Below the pieces are notes generated by a model. That model did no database searches. It saw nothing but the letters and a program-made list of their open reading frames with translations, and was not told where the DNA came from. From Clostridiales bacterium (GTDB lineage: Bacteria > Bacillota > Clostridia > Christensenellales > Borkfalkiaceae): 37,445 bases of DNA. Of the stretch, positions 1 through 8,765 are shown one piece after another. The position numbers were made by a program, and so were the translations under genes. Location: contig SVHZ01000018.1 in assembly GCA_015055525.1 (NCBI GenBank), positions 1 through 37,445 of the forward strand, written 5' to 3'. Positions within the stretch are counted from its first letter, which is position 1, and every line of letters starts with the position of its first letter.

Positions 1-304
1 ATATAGGTCTATCGGATATAGAGTATAATGAAACGGGATACTCTTCCGAGTCTTCAGTTATTACCTTACCTCCCTTTTTAGAATATTCTTTGATAAGGTT
101 ATCAAAACGCTTACTGTTAAACGCGGATAAATATTCCCTATCATCAAAACCCTTAATCTCTTCTTTGAAAATTGCGCAAGTTGTGGTTGCAAATTGCTTA
201 AAAGAACAGTTAGGATCTATCTCGTTTATAGCCAAGCGCTTATATTTATAATCTATATTAAACGAACCGTCAAGTATGACGAGAGCGCTTTGATATTCCG
301 TCAT
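1..304 (-). CDS. dprA: DprA/Smf DNA-processing protein, N-terminal part
   Basis: The first 101 codons of a minus-strand gene run off the left edge of the window. Its ATG overlaps the yifB stop as ATGA, which indicates translational coupling, and dprA commonly follows yifB in Firmicutes. The visible part ends in EEYPVSLYSISDRPI, matching the YPxxLxxIxDxP segment that opens the DprA Rossmann domain. DprA loads RecA onto incoming single-stranded DNA during transformation. The roughly 85 residues before that segment are divergent and I do not recognise a helix-hairpin-helix in them. The Rossmann fold itself lies outside the window, so function is inferred from this motif plus the neighbour. Confidence 0.78.
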   Translation of the reverse strand, partial: MTEYQSALVILDGSFNIDYKYKRLAINEIDPNCSFKQFATTTCAIFKEEIKGFDDREYLSAFNSKRFDNLIKEYSKKGGKVITEDSEEYPVSLYSISDRPI

Positions 305-1824
305 AAGTTAAAATTACTCCTATATCCTACCGCTTCGAGTACGTGCGACGGCATAATATTTTCAGAAAGTTCAAGGTCTGCAATAGTTCTTGCAACCTTT
401 ATAATTCTACTTCTCGCTCTTGCTGAAAGGTTAAGAGATATGAACGCAGTCTTAATAATTTCTTCACACTCTTTTGAAAGTTTACAATACTTTTTAATAT
501 GTTTTTCTCCCATTTCAGCGTTGACGTTTATATCATCGCTGATAAACCTTTCGCGTTGAATAAGCCTTGCAACGTTAACGCGCCTTTTAATTTGAGCGCT
601 AGTTTCTTCCTTAACGTCACTTACCAAATCGCTATACTCTACGCTTTCAACCGAAATATGAAGGTCTATTCTATCCATTAACGGACCAGATATTTTAGAA
701 CGATATTTTTGAATTTGAGAAAGCGTACACTTGCACTCGCCCGTTTTACTGCCGTAATTGCCACAAGGACACGGATTCATACTTGCCACCATCATGAAAC
801 TTGCAGGATATTCTACCGACGCCTTAACTCTTGCAACGGTAACAACCCTATCTTCAAGCGGTTGACGCAAACTTTCTAAAACCGAGCGTGGATATTCGGG
901 AATTTCATCAAGATACAAAACCCCGTTATGCGCTAAACTTATAATACCCGGCGTAACGTTTTGACCACCGCCGATAATAGATACGGTGGACGCCGTGTGG
1001 TGCGGAGTCATAAACGGTCTTGTTGTAACGATACCGTCTTCACTTTTCAAAATTCCGGCAACGCTGTGAATTTTAGTAGTTTCAAGCGCCTCGGAAAAAC
1101 TCATATCCGGCATAATCGTTGGAATACACTTTGCAAGCATAGTTTTACCCGCGCCCGGAGGACCTACGAATAAAATATTATGACCGCCCGCAACCGCAAC
1201 TTCTATCGCCCTTTTAGCAAAGGCTTGACCTTTAACTAAACTCATATCAACGCTAGAACTAAATTTATTGTCGTTAGCCACGTACTCAACGTTATCTAAT
1301 TTTGAAAATTTAACTTGACCGCTTAAAAACTGTTTAGCCTCGGTTAAGGAAGATAAAGCGTAAACCTCAACGTCACCTATAAAACTTGCCTCGGTTGCAT
1401 TTTCTTTGGGAATAATAAATTTATTATATCCGTTTTCCTTAGCCGATATAAGCATTGGAAGAATACCTTGCACTCCCCTTAAACTACCGTCAAGCGAAAG
1501 TTCGCCAATCATAACGAAATCGCTTATATCACCCAATATCTCTTGAGAAGATGCTTTGATAATACCAACGGCAATAGGAAGGTCTAAATAAGCGCCTTGC
1601 TTTTTAACGTCTGCCGGGGCAAGATTTACCGTAATTTTTACGGTTGGAAATTTGCTACCGCTATTTTTAATTGCCGAACGAACTCTCTCTTTTGATTCCT
1701 TAACGGCGGTATCGGGAAGCCCGACTATATCAAAAGAAGGCATACCGTTAGAAACGTCAAGTTCAACGTCAACTGGAAAACCTTGCAATCCACTCAAAGC
1801 GTAACTTTTAATTTTAGCGAGCAT
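301..1824 (-). CDS. yifB: YifB/ComM-family Mg-chelatase-like AAA+ ATPase
   Basis: The 507-aa product has the full ComM/YifB layout. An N-terminal ChlI-like S5/Lon-fold domain opens with MLAKIKSYALSGLQGFPVDV. The AAA+ core has Walker A GPPGAGKT near residue 220 and Walker B/sensor LYLDEIPEY near 305. A C-terminal Mg-chelatase lid ends in RSRIIKVARTIADLE. In transforming bacteria ComM is a branch-migrating hexameric helicase that widens heteroduplex; adjacency to dprA fits that role. The start is supported by a GGAGG Shine-Dalgarno five bases upstream of ATG. Length is normal for the family and no lesion is visible. Confidence 0.93.
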   Translation of the reverse strand: MLAKIKSYALSGLQGFPVDVELDVSNGMPSFDIVGLPDTAVKESKERVRSAIKNSGSKFPTVKITVNLAPADVKKQGAYLDLPIAVGIIKASSQEILGDISDFVMIGELSLDGSLRGVQGILPMLISAKENGYNKFIIPKENATEASFIGDVEVYALSSLTEAKQFLSGQVKFSKLDNVEYVANDNKFSSSVDMSLVKGQAFAKRAIEVAVAGGHNILFVGPPGAGKTMLAKCIPTIMPDMSFSEALETTKIHSVAGILKSEDGIVTTRPFMTPHHTASTVSIIGGGQNVTPGIISLAHNGVLYLDEIPEYPRSVLESLRQPLEDRVVTVARVKASVEYPASFMMVASMNPCPCGNYGSKTGECKCTLSQIQKYRSKISGPLMDRIDLHISVESVEYSDLVSDVKEETSAQIKRRVNVARLIQRERFISDDINVNAEMGEKHIKKYCKLSKECEEIIKTAFISLNLSARARSRIIKVARTIADLELSENIMPSHVLEAVGYRSNFNL

Positions 1825-1859
1825 AACCCCCTCCCATAAAAAATAGCAGTTTGGTATTT

Positions 1860-1888
1860 ATTGTATACTAAACCTTTCAATTTGTAAA
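1860..1888 (-). promoter_or_regulatory. Predicted sigma-A promoter of yifB-dprA
   Basis: On the minus strand there is a -35 TTTACA (1883-1888), a 17-nt spacer and a -10 TACAAT (1860-1865). The predicted start lies about 30 nt ahead of the yifB ATG, leaving room for the GGAGG Shine-Dalgarno. It is divergent from the ung promoter. Confidence 0.6.
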
Positions 1889-1984
1889 CTGTTTTTTGAA
1901 AATTTTGCTATCTATATATTATATATAAGGATAAGCGCAAAAAGGAACTATCTCACTAAATATATTTATATAATATATTTATAA

Positions 1985-2013
1985 TTGCATTTTATTAATT
2001 TTAATGTTAAAAT
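1985..2013 (+). promoter_or_regulatory. Predicted extended -10 promoter of ung (leaderless)
   Basis: The -35-like TTGCAT (1985-1990), a 17-nt spacer and -10 TAAAAT (2008-2013) carry the extended TGn element at 2005-2007. The ATG begins six bases after the -10, about where transcription should start. No Shine-Dalgarno precedes it. A 23-bp AT-only inverted repeat (1958-1980, arms AAATATATT/AATATATTT) sits just upstream of the -35 and could be an UP element or operator. Confidence 0.55.
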
Positions 2014-2019
2014 AATTTT

Positions 2020-2688
2020 ATGAAAACTTTTTTTAACGAGTGGGACAATCTTCTTGCTCCCCTATTTGCAAACGAAAAATACATAAATATAAGAAACTTT
2101 CTTAAAAAAGAATATAGCGAACAAACTATATATCCCGATATGCACGATATATTTAATTGTTTTGCCCTTACCGATTATTCAAGCGTTAAAGCAGTTATTT
2201 TAGGTCAAGACCCGTATCACGGTTACGGTCAAGCGCACGGGCTTTGTTTTTCGGTTAAAAAAGGCGTAAAATTACCGCCGTCGCTCAACAATATATTCAC
2301 AGAGTTAAAAAGCGATATAGGGGCAAACGTAGGCGCTGACGGTGATCTTACCAAGTGGGCTGAGCGTGGCGTTTTATTACTCAACACCGTTTTAACGGTA
2401 AGAGAGGGAAACCCTAACTCGCACAAGGATTGCGGTTGGCAATGGTTTACCGACGAAGTCATTAAACTGCTTAACGAACGCGAAAAACCTATAGTCTTTA
2501 TTTTATGGGGCGCAAACGCTCGTTCTAAAAAGAAGTTTATCGACACGAGCCGTCATTTTATCGTTGAAAGCGCGCACCCGTCTCCCCTATCTTCATGGCA
2601 AGGTTTTTTCGGCTCAAAACCATTTTCTAAAACCAACGAACTTCTCATAAGCGCAGGCATTAATCCCATAGATTGGAATTTAATTTAA
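2020..2688 (+). CDS. ung: Uracil-DNA glycosylase, family 1
   Basis: The 222-aa enzyme excises uracil from DNA to start base-excision repair. Family-1 motifs are intact: the water-activating motif GQDPYHG near residue 65, followed by QAHGLCFSV; the uracil-contacting LLNTVLTVR; and HPSPLS near residue 185, which supplies the catalytic His and the minor-groove loop. The start fits the family, whose members begin close to the NxWDxLL segment seen at residue 6. There is no ribosome-binding site, and the predicted transcript begins at or within a base or two of the ATG. It is a single-gene unit convergent with the AAC(3) gene through a shared terminator. Confidence 0.97.
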   Translation: MKTFFNEWDNLLAPLFANEKYINIRNFLKKEYSEQTIYPDMHDIFNCFALTDYSSVKAVILGQDPYHGYGQAHGLCFSVKKGVKLPPSLNNIFTELKSDIGANVGADGDLTKWAERGVLLLNTVLTVREGNPNSHKDCGWQWFTDEVIKLLNEREKPIVFILWGANARSKKKFIDTSRHFIVESAHPSPLSSWQGFFGSKPFSKTNELLISAGINPIDWNLI

Positions 2689-2694
2689 GAACAT

Positions 2695-2724
2695 TAAAAA
2701 AGCAACCGAAACGGTTGCTTTTTT
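2695..2724. terminator. Bidirectional intrinsic terminator between ung and the AAC(3)-like gene
   Basis: The hairpin AGCAACCG-AAA-CGGTTGCT is flanked by an A-run on the left and a T-run on the right. It can therefore terminate ung on plus and the 15-kb leftward block on minus. Confidence 0.9.
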
Positions 2725-2725
2725 A

Positions 2726-3526
2726 TTATTTAATTAACTTTTTATAGGTGTCAACCCATACTGCGCCTAAATCGTTAAGCCAGTTGAAAGGATTTTCAAA
2801 AAGTTCTTTTTGCATAATGGGAACGTATTCTTCAGTTTTATACATAGTAAGAGTTGCCTCACCACACTTTCCGTAATGAACATATCCCTTCTCCGTTAAA
2901 AACTCTTGAACTTTGATTGCCGAGTGGCCAAACCAAACGGGACCGCCACTATTAAAACGTTGAATTTCAGCAAGAGCCTTTTCCCTAACGTCTTCAGGTA
3001 ACGCGTCTAATATATCGTTAGCGTTCTTTTGTTCAGTATAATGCTTAAACGTATTGTAAAGCATACTTACACCTATAAACACTACTTTTGCTTTGAGTTC
3101 ATACATTCTTTCCCACGGAGAACTATGACCAAACGCATAATCACCAAAAGAACCGTATCTCGGCTTTCCTTGAGAGTGAGCCTCGGTTAAATACTTTGCG
3201 TGCTTACCAATAGCCGCTACCGAGTGCGTTTCTTGATTACTGCGTAAAGTTCCTTCCATCTTTCTAAAAGTTTCAGTTATTAAGCCTACGTCGGAAGGAG
3301 TGGTGTTTACGTCCCAATCTTTATAGGCGTCTTGAAAGTTTCTCTGGCGGAGCGTTGGAAAAACCAAAGTTCCGTCTTTAACAACTTCCATTAACGCATC
3401 GATTACCGTTTGAGCGCCACCGTCAACCGTGCCTAAACTCTTAAGTGAAGAGTGAACGAGTAAAGTATCAGTAGTTTCTATTCCTAATTCCTTAAAAGAT
3501 TTGATTATATCTTGCTTTGTAACCAT
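2726..3526 (-). CDS. AAC(3)/YokD-family N-acetyltransferase
   Basis: The 266-aa product matches the Antibiotic_NAT (AAC(3)) fold. Seen are HSSLKSLG near residue 25, GGAQTVIDAL, DGTLVFPT, TLRSNQETHSVAA (the conserved RSxxxxHS region) and GHSSPWERMYELKAKVVFIGV. The family transfers acetyl from acetyl-CoA to an amine, classically the 3-amino group of aminoglycosides. Many genomic members, such as B. subtilis YokD, have no proven antibiotic substrate. Its start overlaps the stop of the EamA gene, so it is the last gene of a PLP enzyme-permease-acetyltransferase set. I infer a role in modifying a small amine handled by those neighbours rather than claiming resistance. Confidence 0.85.
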   Translation of the reverse strand: MVTKQDIIKSFKELGIETTDTLLVHSSLKSLGTVDGGAQTVIDALMEVVKDGTLVFPTLRQRNFQDAYKDWDVNTTPSDVGLITETFRKMEGTLRSNQETHSVAAIGKHAKYLTEAHSQGKPRYGSFGDYAFGHSSPWERMYELKAKVVFIGVSMLYNTFKHYTEQKNANDILDALPEDVREKALAEIQRFNSGGPVWFGHSAIKVQEFLTEKGYVHYGKCGEATLTMYKTEEYVPIMQKELFENPFNWLNDLGAVWVDTYKKLIK

Positions 3527-4578
3527 TATAAAACCCCCATTTCAACAAACATTTCTGAAAAACCAAGCCCTACTATACCTACTATCGTTGCAATAATTGC
3601 TATATAGTGAAGGAAAGAAAGTTTTTCTTTAAGGAAAATTCTACTCCACACTACCGAAAGTACGCAGTAAGCAGATATCATAGGAATACCGGCAATAAAC
3701 GTTGACGCCATTACCGCCATATAGAAAATTTGACCTACCGTTTCGCACGCACCACCAAGCACTAAATACTTGCTGAACGGAACGTTCTTTGTAACGGCGT
3801 TGCCGTTTTCGTCTTGTTCAGTTATCTTCATTGAGAACATATTGTCTTTTTTAACGAGTTTAACCCAAGCAAATGCGAAGATTGCAAAACAAACGGATAC
3901 GAGTTCAAACGCCGTGTTTGCAGCGTAATCACTTTCAAAAATTGCAAATTCATAGAGAATTTCATCGCCAACGGTTGCAATAGCATCTAAGAACAAGTAG
4001 ATAATGGGAATTAAAATTGCAATAAAACTCTTAGTGTATTTGAACTTATCGCCTTGAGTTCTTATCATTTTAACTTCATCGCTTTCACGATATTCAACAA
4101 CGCCAAGCCAAATTATACCAAACGTTATAAGAGCAACTGCTATAATATCAACGAAATTTAACGAAGTGGGTTCAGAGAATACGCCAAACAAGCCGAGAAG
4201 AACTATAAGCACGAGCGCAAGTGAACCTGATGCGTTACATATCGGGCTTGAAATTGAAAGTTCTATGTATCTAAGACCAACGTAACCAATTACCATAGCA
4301 AGTAAATAAACGAACGCTACGGGTAAATATTTAAGAAAGTCCATAGCAACGAAGTCAGTATAAATTAAACTCTTAACAAAATCTGGAGCGTCAACTAAAA
4401 CGTCACCAAATAAAAGGGTGCATACGATTGAAATAAGAGCGTGTGCGCCCATAATTGCACCTACCCAAAAGATTACTCTCCAATGACTAAATTTATCTTT
4501 TTGTTCAGTACCCATTTTTGAAAATAAATCAGATCCGCTCCACGAAACGAGAGCGATTAAAGCATATAAAAATTCCAT
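3526..4578 (-). CDS. EamA/DMT-superfamily ten-TM transporter
   Basis: The 350-aa integral membrane protein shows about ten hydrophobic segments in two EamA-like halves. The C-terminal one contains ISAYCVLSVVWSRIFLKEKLS, the usual position of the conserved glutamate. A charged loop of about 50 residues (VEYRESDEVKM onward) joins the halves, and a second charged insert lies near residues 250-265. Family members export or import small metabolites such as amino acids. A good AAGGAG Shine-Dalgarno precedes the ATG. It is 18 bases after the PLP-enzyme gene and overlaps the acetyltransferase start, so the three are very likely co-transcribed. The substrate is unknown. Confidence 0.82.
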   Translation of the reverse strand: MEFLYALIALVSWSGSDLFSKMGTEQKDKFSHWRVIFWVGAIMGAHALISIVCTLLFGDVLVDAPDFVKSLIYTDFVAMDFLKYLPVAFVYLLAMVIGYVGLRYIELSISSPICNASGSLALVLIVLLGLFGVFSEPTSLNFVDIIAVALITFGIIWLGVVEYRESDEVKMIRTQGDKFKYTKSFIAILIPIIYLFLDAIATVGDEILYEFAIFESDYAANTAFELVSVCFAIFAFAWVKLVKKDNMFSMKITEQDENGNAVTKNVPFSKYLVLGGACETVGQIFYMAVMASTFIAGIPMISAYCVLSVVWSRIFLKEKLSFLHYIAIIATIVGIVGLGFSEMFVEMGVL

Positions 4579-4596
4579 AATTTTCTCCTTAATAAA

Positions 4597-5871
4597 CTAC
4601 AATTTAACGATATTATCGTTAATAAGTTCTTGAAGTGACCTTAAAATACCGATTTTTGCGTGTTCGTAAGTTAAACCGCCTTGGAAATATACGGCGTAAG
4701 GTTCTCTAATAGGACCATCTGCCGAAAGTTCAATAGACGAGCCTTGAACGAACGCTCCCGCCGCCATTATTACCTTGCTGTCATATCCCGGCATGTCCGA
4801 CGGAATAGGCGTTACGTAACTATCAACGGGTGCAGAATATTGAATTCCTCTACAAAAAGCGCACATTGCCTCTTCACTTCTAAGTTTAATTGCTTGAATT
4901 ATGTCGTGCCTGTCTTCAGTTGAGTTGGGAACGACTTCAAACCCTAATTTTTCATAAACGTTTGCGGCAAAAATACTGCCCTTCAACGCGTTTGCGCTAA
5001 CAGTTGGCGCTAAGAATAAGCCTTGATATATTCTTGGCAACACGCCGAGAGTTGCGCCTACTTCGTGGCCAAGACCTGGAGCAGTTAAACGATAACCGCA
5101 TCTGTCGATAAGGTCTTTTCTACCTACTATATAACCACCGATAGGCGCTAAACCGCCACCTGGGTTTTTGATAAGCGAACCAACCGTCATATCCGCCCCA
5201 ACTTCGCTAGGCTCGATAATTTCGGTAAATTCACCGTAGCAGTTATCTACCATAACTATAACGTCGGACTTAATATTTTTAACGAACGATATAAGTTCGC
5301 CGATTTGCTTAACTGAGAAGGTCGGTCTTGTTTGATAGCCTTTTGAACGTTGAATTGCTATAAGTTTTGTTTTTTCATTGATTGCTTTTTCAATGTTAGG
5401 ATAATCAAACCCACCGTCCAATAAATCGACTTGACGATAAGTTACGCCGTATTCTTTAAGCGAACAAGGGCTCTGTCTTATTCCGATAACTTCTTCAAGC
5501 GTATCGTAAGGCTTGCCTGCAGGCGCTAAAAGTTCATCGCCGGGAAGTAAATTCGCAGCGAGAGCGATAGTCAAAGCGTGCGTTCCACAAGTGATTTGAG
5601 GGCGAACGAGCGCAGATTCCGTACCGAAAACGTCAGCGTAAACTCTTTCTAACTTATCTCTACCTATATCGTCGTAACCGTAACCAGTAGACGATTGCAA
5701 ACACGCTACGTCTATTCTATTTTTTTGAAATGCGTATAAAACCTTTGCTTGATTGTATTCCGCTATTTGAGAAATGCTTTCAAATCTCTCTTTGAGAGAT
5801 TTTTCGATTTTATTACCATAGTCAACGATTGCCTCGCTTATTCCAAGATTTCTGTACATGTTGTAGTCCAT
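4597..5871 (-). CDS. Methionine gamma-lyase/YnbB-like (Met_gamma_lyase, 'Alr') PLP enzyme
   Basis: The 424-aa fold-type-I PLP protein resembles the YnbB/'aluminium resistance' group (PF06838). Evidence includes the N-terminal LQSSTGYGYDDIGRDKLE, the cofactor pocket segment QITCGTHALTIAL, MVDNCYGEFTE (Asp to the PLP nitrogen) and GSLIKNPGGGLAP, whose Lys is the expected Schiff-base residue. Homologues are annotated as methionine gamma-lyase-like, but the true substrate is not established. It starts 7 bases after thiN with a weak GGGTGA-type ribosome site, so it is probably read from the upstream core operon. In other Firmicutes I know it beside hfq/miaA or glnR, not beside an AAC(3) gene. Confidence 0.85.
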   Translation of the reverse strand: MDYNMYRNLGISEAIVDYGNKIEKSLKERFESISQIAEYNQAKVLYAFQKNRIDVACLQSSTGYGYDDIGRDKLERVYADVFGTESALVRPQITCGTHALTIALAANLLPGDELLAPAGKPYDTLEEVIGIRQSPCSLKEYGVTYRQVDLLDGGFDYPNIEKAINEKTKLIAIQRSKGYQTRPTFSVKQIGELISFVKNIKSDVIVMVDNCYGEFTEIIEPSEVGADMTVGSLIKNPGGGLAPIGGYIVGRKDLIDRCGYRLTAPGLGHEVGATLGVLPRIYQGLFLAPTVSANALKGSIFAANVYEKLGFEVVPNSTEDRHDIIQAIKLRSEEAMCAFCRGIQYSAPVDSYVTPIPSDMPGYDSKVIMAAGAFVQGSSIELSADGPIREPYAVYFQGGLTYEHAKIGILRSLQELINDNIVKL

Positions 5872-5878
5872 AATAATT

Positions 5879-6478
5879 TCACCCGTTAACTATAACGAGA
5901 GCCTCCCCTTTGTCAATTTTAATACTGAATTTATCACTAACTAAGACGTTTGATAAGGTAAGAGTTGCTCCTATCCCCGTTTCCAATCTATCAAGCGGAT
6001 ATTTTAACCCTCTTGAACTATTGAAAACAATTTTTTCAGTTGTTGGAACAATTGATATAAAGCAATTAACTTTACCCGCAAATTCCGTATTTTTATCTTC
6101 ACTAACGTAATAAATCGTTTGACTGTTATCTATAATTTTTGCGCTAATGCCGTTGTTTTTGCAAAATTTTAATAAGTTTATATTGAAGAGCTGATGATCG
6201 AGCCTACCGCCTAAACAAAAATAATAATCTATCTCGGTAGCGCCGAGCGAAATTGCTTTTTTAGTTGCAAGTTCTGTATCGGAACAATCTTTTTCACAAG
6301 GGAAAACTTCCGCGTCTTGCGGAATAAAACCAAGGCTATCGAAATCACCGACGATATAGTCTGGATTTATGCCAAGATTTTTTGCGTATAAATACCCTTT
6401 GTCTGCGCAAATGAGTTTATCGTAAGGTAAAATTTTTACCGCCGTAAACTCCCCGCCTGAAAAAATTGCTATTTTCAT
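5879..6478 (-). CDS. thiN: Thiamine pyrophosphokinase
   Basis: The 199-aa enzyme transfers pyrophosphate from ATP to thiamine. Motifs are in order: CADKGYLYAKNLGINPDYIVGDFDSLG (residues about 24-50, Asp-rich metal site), DCSDTELATKKAI and LGGRLDHQLFN. A C-terminal beta-domain ends SIKIDKGEALVIVNG. The ATG overlaps the end of rlmN. In typical Firmicutes thiN is separated from rlmN by stp, pknB, rsgA and rpe; here they abut directly. Confidence 0.93.
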   Translation of the reverse strand: MKIAIFSGGEFTAVKILPYDKLICADKGYLYAKNLGINPDYIVGDFDSLGFIPQDAEVFPCEKDCSDTELATKKAISLGATEIDYYFCLGGRLDHQLFNINLLKFCKNNGISAKIIDNSQTIYYVSEDKNTEFAGKVNCFISIVPTTEKIVFNSSRGLKYPLDRLETGIGATLTLSNVLVSDKFSIKIDKGEALVIVNG

Positions 6479-7518
6479 AAATCGTTACTTCCAAGATAAG
6501 TTCTTCTAAGTTGACCGCAAGCGCCTTCTATATCCGCACCGAACAACCTTCTAACCGTTGCAGAAAGCCCCGCCTTTTCAAGTTTACCTGCAAAACGATA
6601 GGCTGACTTATCGTCGGTTGCCTTTAATCCGTTTTCCTTAACCTCGTTAAGTCTTATAATATTTATATGGCAAGGACGGTGTTTTAACAGTTTTATAAGT
6701 TCTTCTGCGCACTCATCAGTGTCGTTAACCCCTTTGACTAAGGAATATTCGAAAATAAAACGCCTACCCGTTTTTTCAAAATAATTATCGCAAGCAGATA
6801 ATATCTCGCTTATCTTGTACGCTTTAGAAATAGGCATAAGTTCCGCCCTTTTATCGTCAAAAGGATTGTGGAGCGAAACGGTTAAATTAAGCGGTAAACC
6901 TTCGGTTGCAAATTTAATCATTTCGGGAACTAAACCGCACGTTGACAAACTTATATTTCTCATACTAAAATTAAGCCCGTCTTTGTGTGATAAAAGCCTT
7001 AAAAATTCAACTACGTTATCATAATTGTCAAAAGGCTCGCCACTACCCATTAATACTATATTTGTAACCGAACGCTTATCGAGCGTTCCACCCGTGTATC
7101 TATTTACTGCGGCAACCGTTGCAAGCATCTCGCCAGCGGTAAGGTTACGAACTAATCCGCCTATACCAGACGCACAAAACTTGCAACCCATTCTACAACC
7201 AACTTGAGTTGATAAGCATTGAGTATTGCCGTAGTTATTTTTCATAAAAACACCTTCTATAACGTTGCCGTCATAAAGGGCAAAAAGATATTTTTCAGTT
7301 CCGTCTTTAGAAACTAATTTTTTAATAATTCTAACCGGTTCATCTACGTATTCCGACATTAACTTTTCTCTAAAATTTGCGGATAATTCAGTAATTTCAG
7401 AGATTTTTCTACCACTTTGAAGAGCGCGGAAAATTTGCCCCGCTCTAAAAGACTTCTCATTATAAGAAGTCATTAATTCTTTTAAGTTTTCAAGTGATAA
7501 ATCCTGTAATATCTTCAT
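6475..7518 (-). CDS. rlmN: Dual-specificity RNA methyltransferase RlmN
   Basis: The 347-aa radical-SAM enzyme methylates C2 of A2503 in 23S rRNA and A37 of some tRNAs. The CxxxCxxC cluster motif is C108-RMG-C112-KF-C115. The resolving cysteine lies in ACGQLRR near the C-terminus, and an N-terminal HhH-like accessory domain contains SFRAGQIF. The start overlaps the rsmB stop, with GAGGAAA as ribosome site. All catalytic residues are present and length is normal. Confidence 0.96.
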   Translation of the reverse strand: MKILQDLSLENLKELMTSYNEKSFRAGQIFRALQSGRKISEITELSANFREKLMSEYVDEPVRIIKKLVSKDGTEKYLFALYDGNVIEGVFMKNNYGNTQCLSTQVGCRMGCKFCASGIGGLVRNLTAGEMLATVAAVNRYTGGTLDKRSVTNIVLMGSGEPFDNYDNVVEFLRLLSHKDGLNFSMRNISLSTCGLVPEMIKFATEGLPLNLTVSLHNPFDDKRAELMPISKAYKISEILSACDNYFEKTGRRFIFEYSLVKGVNDTDECAEELIKLLKHRPCHINIIRLNEVKENGLKATDDKSAYRFAGKLEKAGLSATVRRLFGADIEGACGQLRRTYLGSNDL

Positions 7519-8765
7519 TATTTCCTCTTAATTTTAGAAAGGTAAAATCCTGCCCCAAGTGATAGATATGGTAAAAATTGCAAACCAAACTTCGTTTTTA
7601 AGTGTGGTAAATTCGAATTGCAATCAACGACTTCAAAACCGCTATTATTTGCTATAAACTTCTCGATAACGCCATCGTTTTCTTCTCTCATTACAGAGCA
7701 AGTTGAATAAACCAACTCCCCTCCTTTTTTTAAGTATCTTGCTGAATTTTCAAGAATTTTAAGTTGAGTTTTTACGATTTCGCTAATCGCGTTATCCGTT
7801 CTATTAAGTTTAATATCTGGGTTATCTTTCATAACGCCGGTGCCTGAACAAGGAACGTCACAAAGTACCCCGTCGAAAGAATTTTCAAACTCTAAATTAA
7901 ATATCGTGCTATCCTTAACCATAGCAGTTATATTTTGCTTATTCATACGGTTTGCATACGATTTTATAAGTTCTACCCTATGCTCGTGAATATCGCACGC
8001 CGTTACGCTTTTATACTTATCACTTAAAAACACCGCTTTTCCGCCGGGAGCAGAACAAGTGTCAAGCAAAGAGTTGCCACCACTAAACACCGAGCATATT
8101 GCAACAGAGCCTATCGATTGAAAGGTATATAAACCGCTATAAAAATCATCGTTTAACGGAAAATGCTTAACTTCAAACGAATTATCAAACGGAGTTTTTG
8201 CAAATTCAACGTTGTTTTCGGCTAAATATTTAGCGCCGTCTATCCCCGTATTAAAACGAATATAGGTTTTATCTTCATCGTAACTTAAAAAATCAAGCGC
8301 AACTTCAAGCCCGTAACTATCAATCAATCTTTTTATTATAAAATCGGGGCAAGAATATCTTATCGATAAAGACAAAACGTCATTACCGCTTGGAAGTTCA
8401 ATTTGAGTTCTCGTAAAATTCCTAAGAACTGCATTTATAAACCCGGAAACACCGCCCTTTCCCATCTTTTTTGCAAGGCTAACTAAATTGTCAGTTACAA
8501 CGTGAGGTGGGGTTTTAAGATAGTTTATTGAATAAAGACCTATTTTTAACAGCGTCTTTATCGCAAGTTTAGGCGATTTTGAACATAGTTTTGACAAAAA
8601 ATATTCAAGCGTAATATCTTTATCTAAAACGCCGTAACAAATTTTGGTAACTCTTGCCTTGTTTAGCGGTTCGACTTGCGTTGATGAAAGCGCCTGCTTT
8701 ATATAAGTTTTATCACTATAAACTTTAGATAAAACGTTGTAACAATCATAATAAGTAACGAGCAT
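7518..8765 (-). CDS. rsmB: 16S rRNA (cytosine-967-C5) methyltransferase RsmB
   Basis: The 415-aa protein has an N-terminal NusB-like RNA-binding domain (about residues 1-125) and a C-terminal SAM-dependent methylase. The SAM motif is LLDTCSAPGGKAVFLSDK. The two catalytic cysteine motifs are CDVPCSGTGVMKDNP and YSTCSVMREEND. It methylates C967 of 16S rRNA. It overlaps fmt at its start and rlmN at its end, the standard def-fmt-rsmB-rlmN order of Firmicutes. Confidence 0.95.
   Translation of the reverse strand: MLVTYYDCYNVLSKVYSDKTYIKQALSSTQVEPLNKARVTKICYGVLDKDITLEYFLSKLCSKSPKLAIKTLLKIGLYSINYLKTPPHVVTDNLVSLAKKMGKGGVSGFINAVLRNFTRTQIELPSGNDVLSLSIRYSCPDFIIKRLIDSYGLEVALDFLSYDEDKTYIRFNTGIDGAKYLAENNVEFAKTPFDNSFEVKHFPLNDDFYSGLYTFQSIGSVAICSVFSGGNSLLDTCSAPGGKAVFLSDKYKSVTACDIHEHRVELIKSYANRMNKQNITAMVKDSTIFNLEFENSFDGVLCDVPCSGTGVMKDNPDIKLNRTDNAISEIVKTQLKILENSARYLKKGGELVYSTCSVMREENDGVIEKFIANNSGFEVVDCNSNLPHLKTKFGLQFLPYLSLGAGFYLSKIKRK

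Noticed and set aside
2726-3526. Calling the AAC(3)-family gene an aminoglycoside resistance determinant
   Set aside because: The fold is clear but many chromosomal members do not confer resistance, and the operon suggests a metabolic role.
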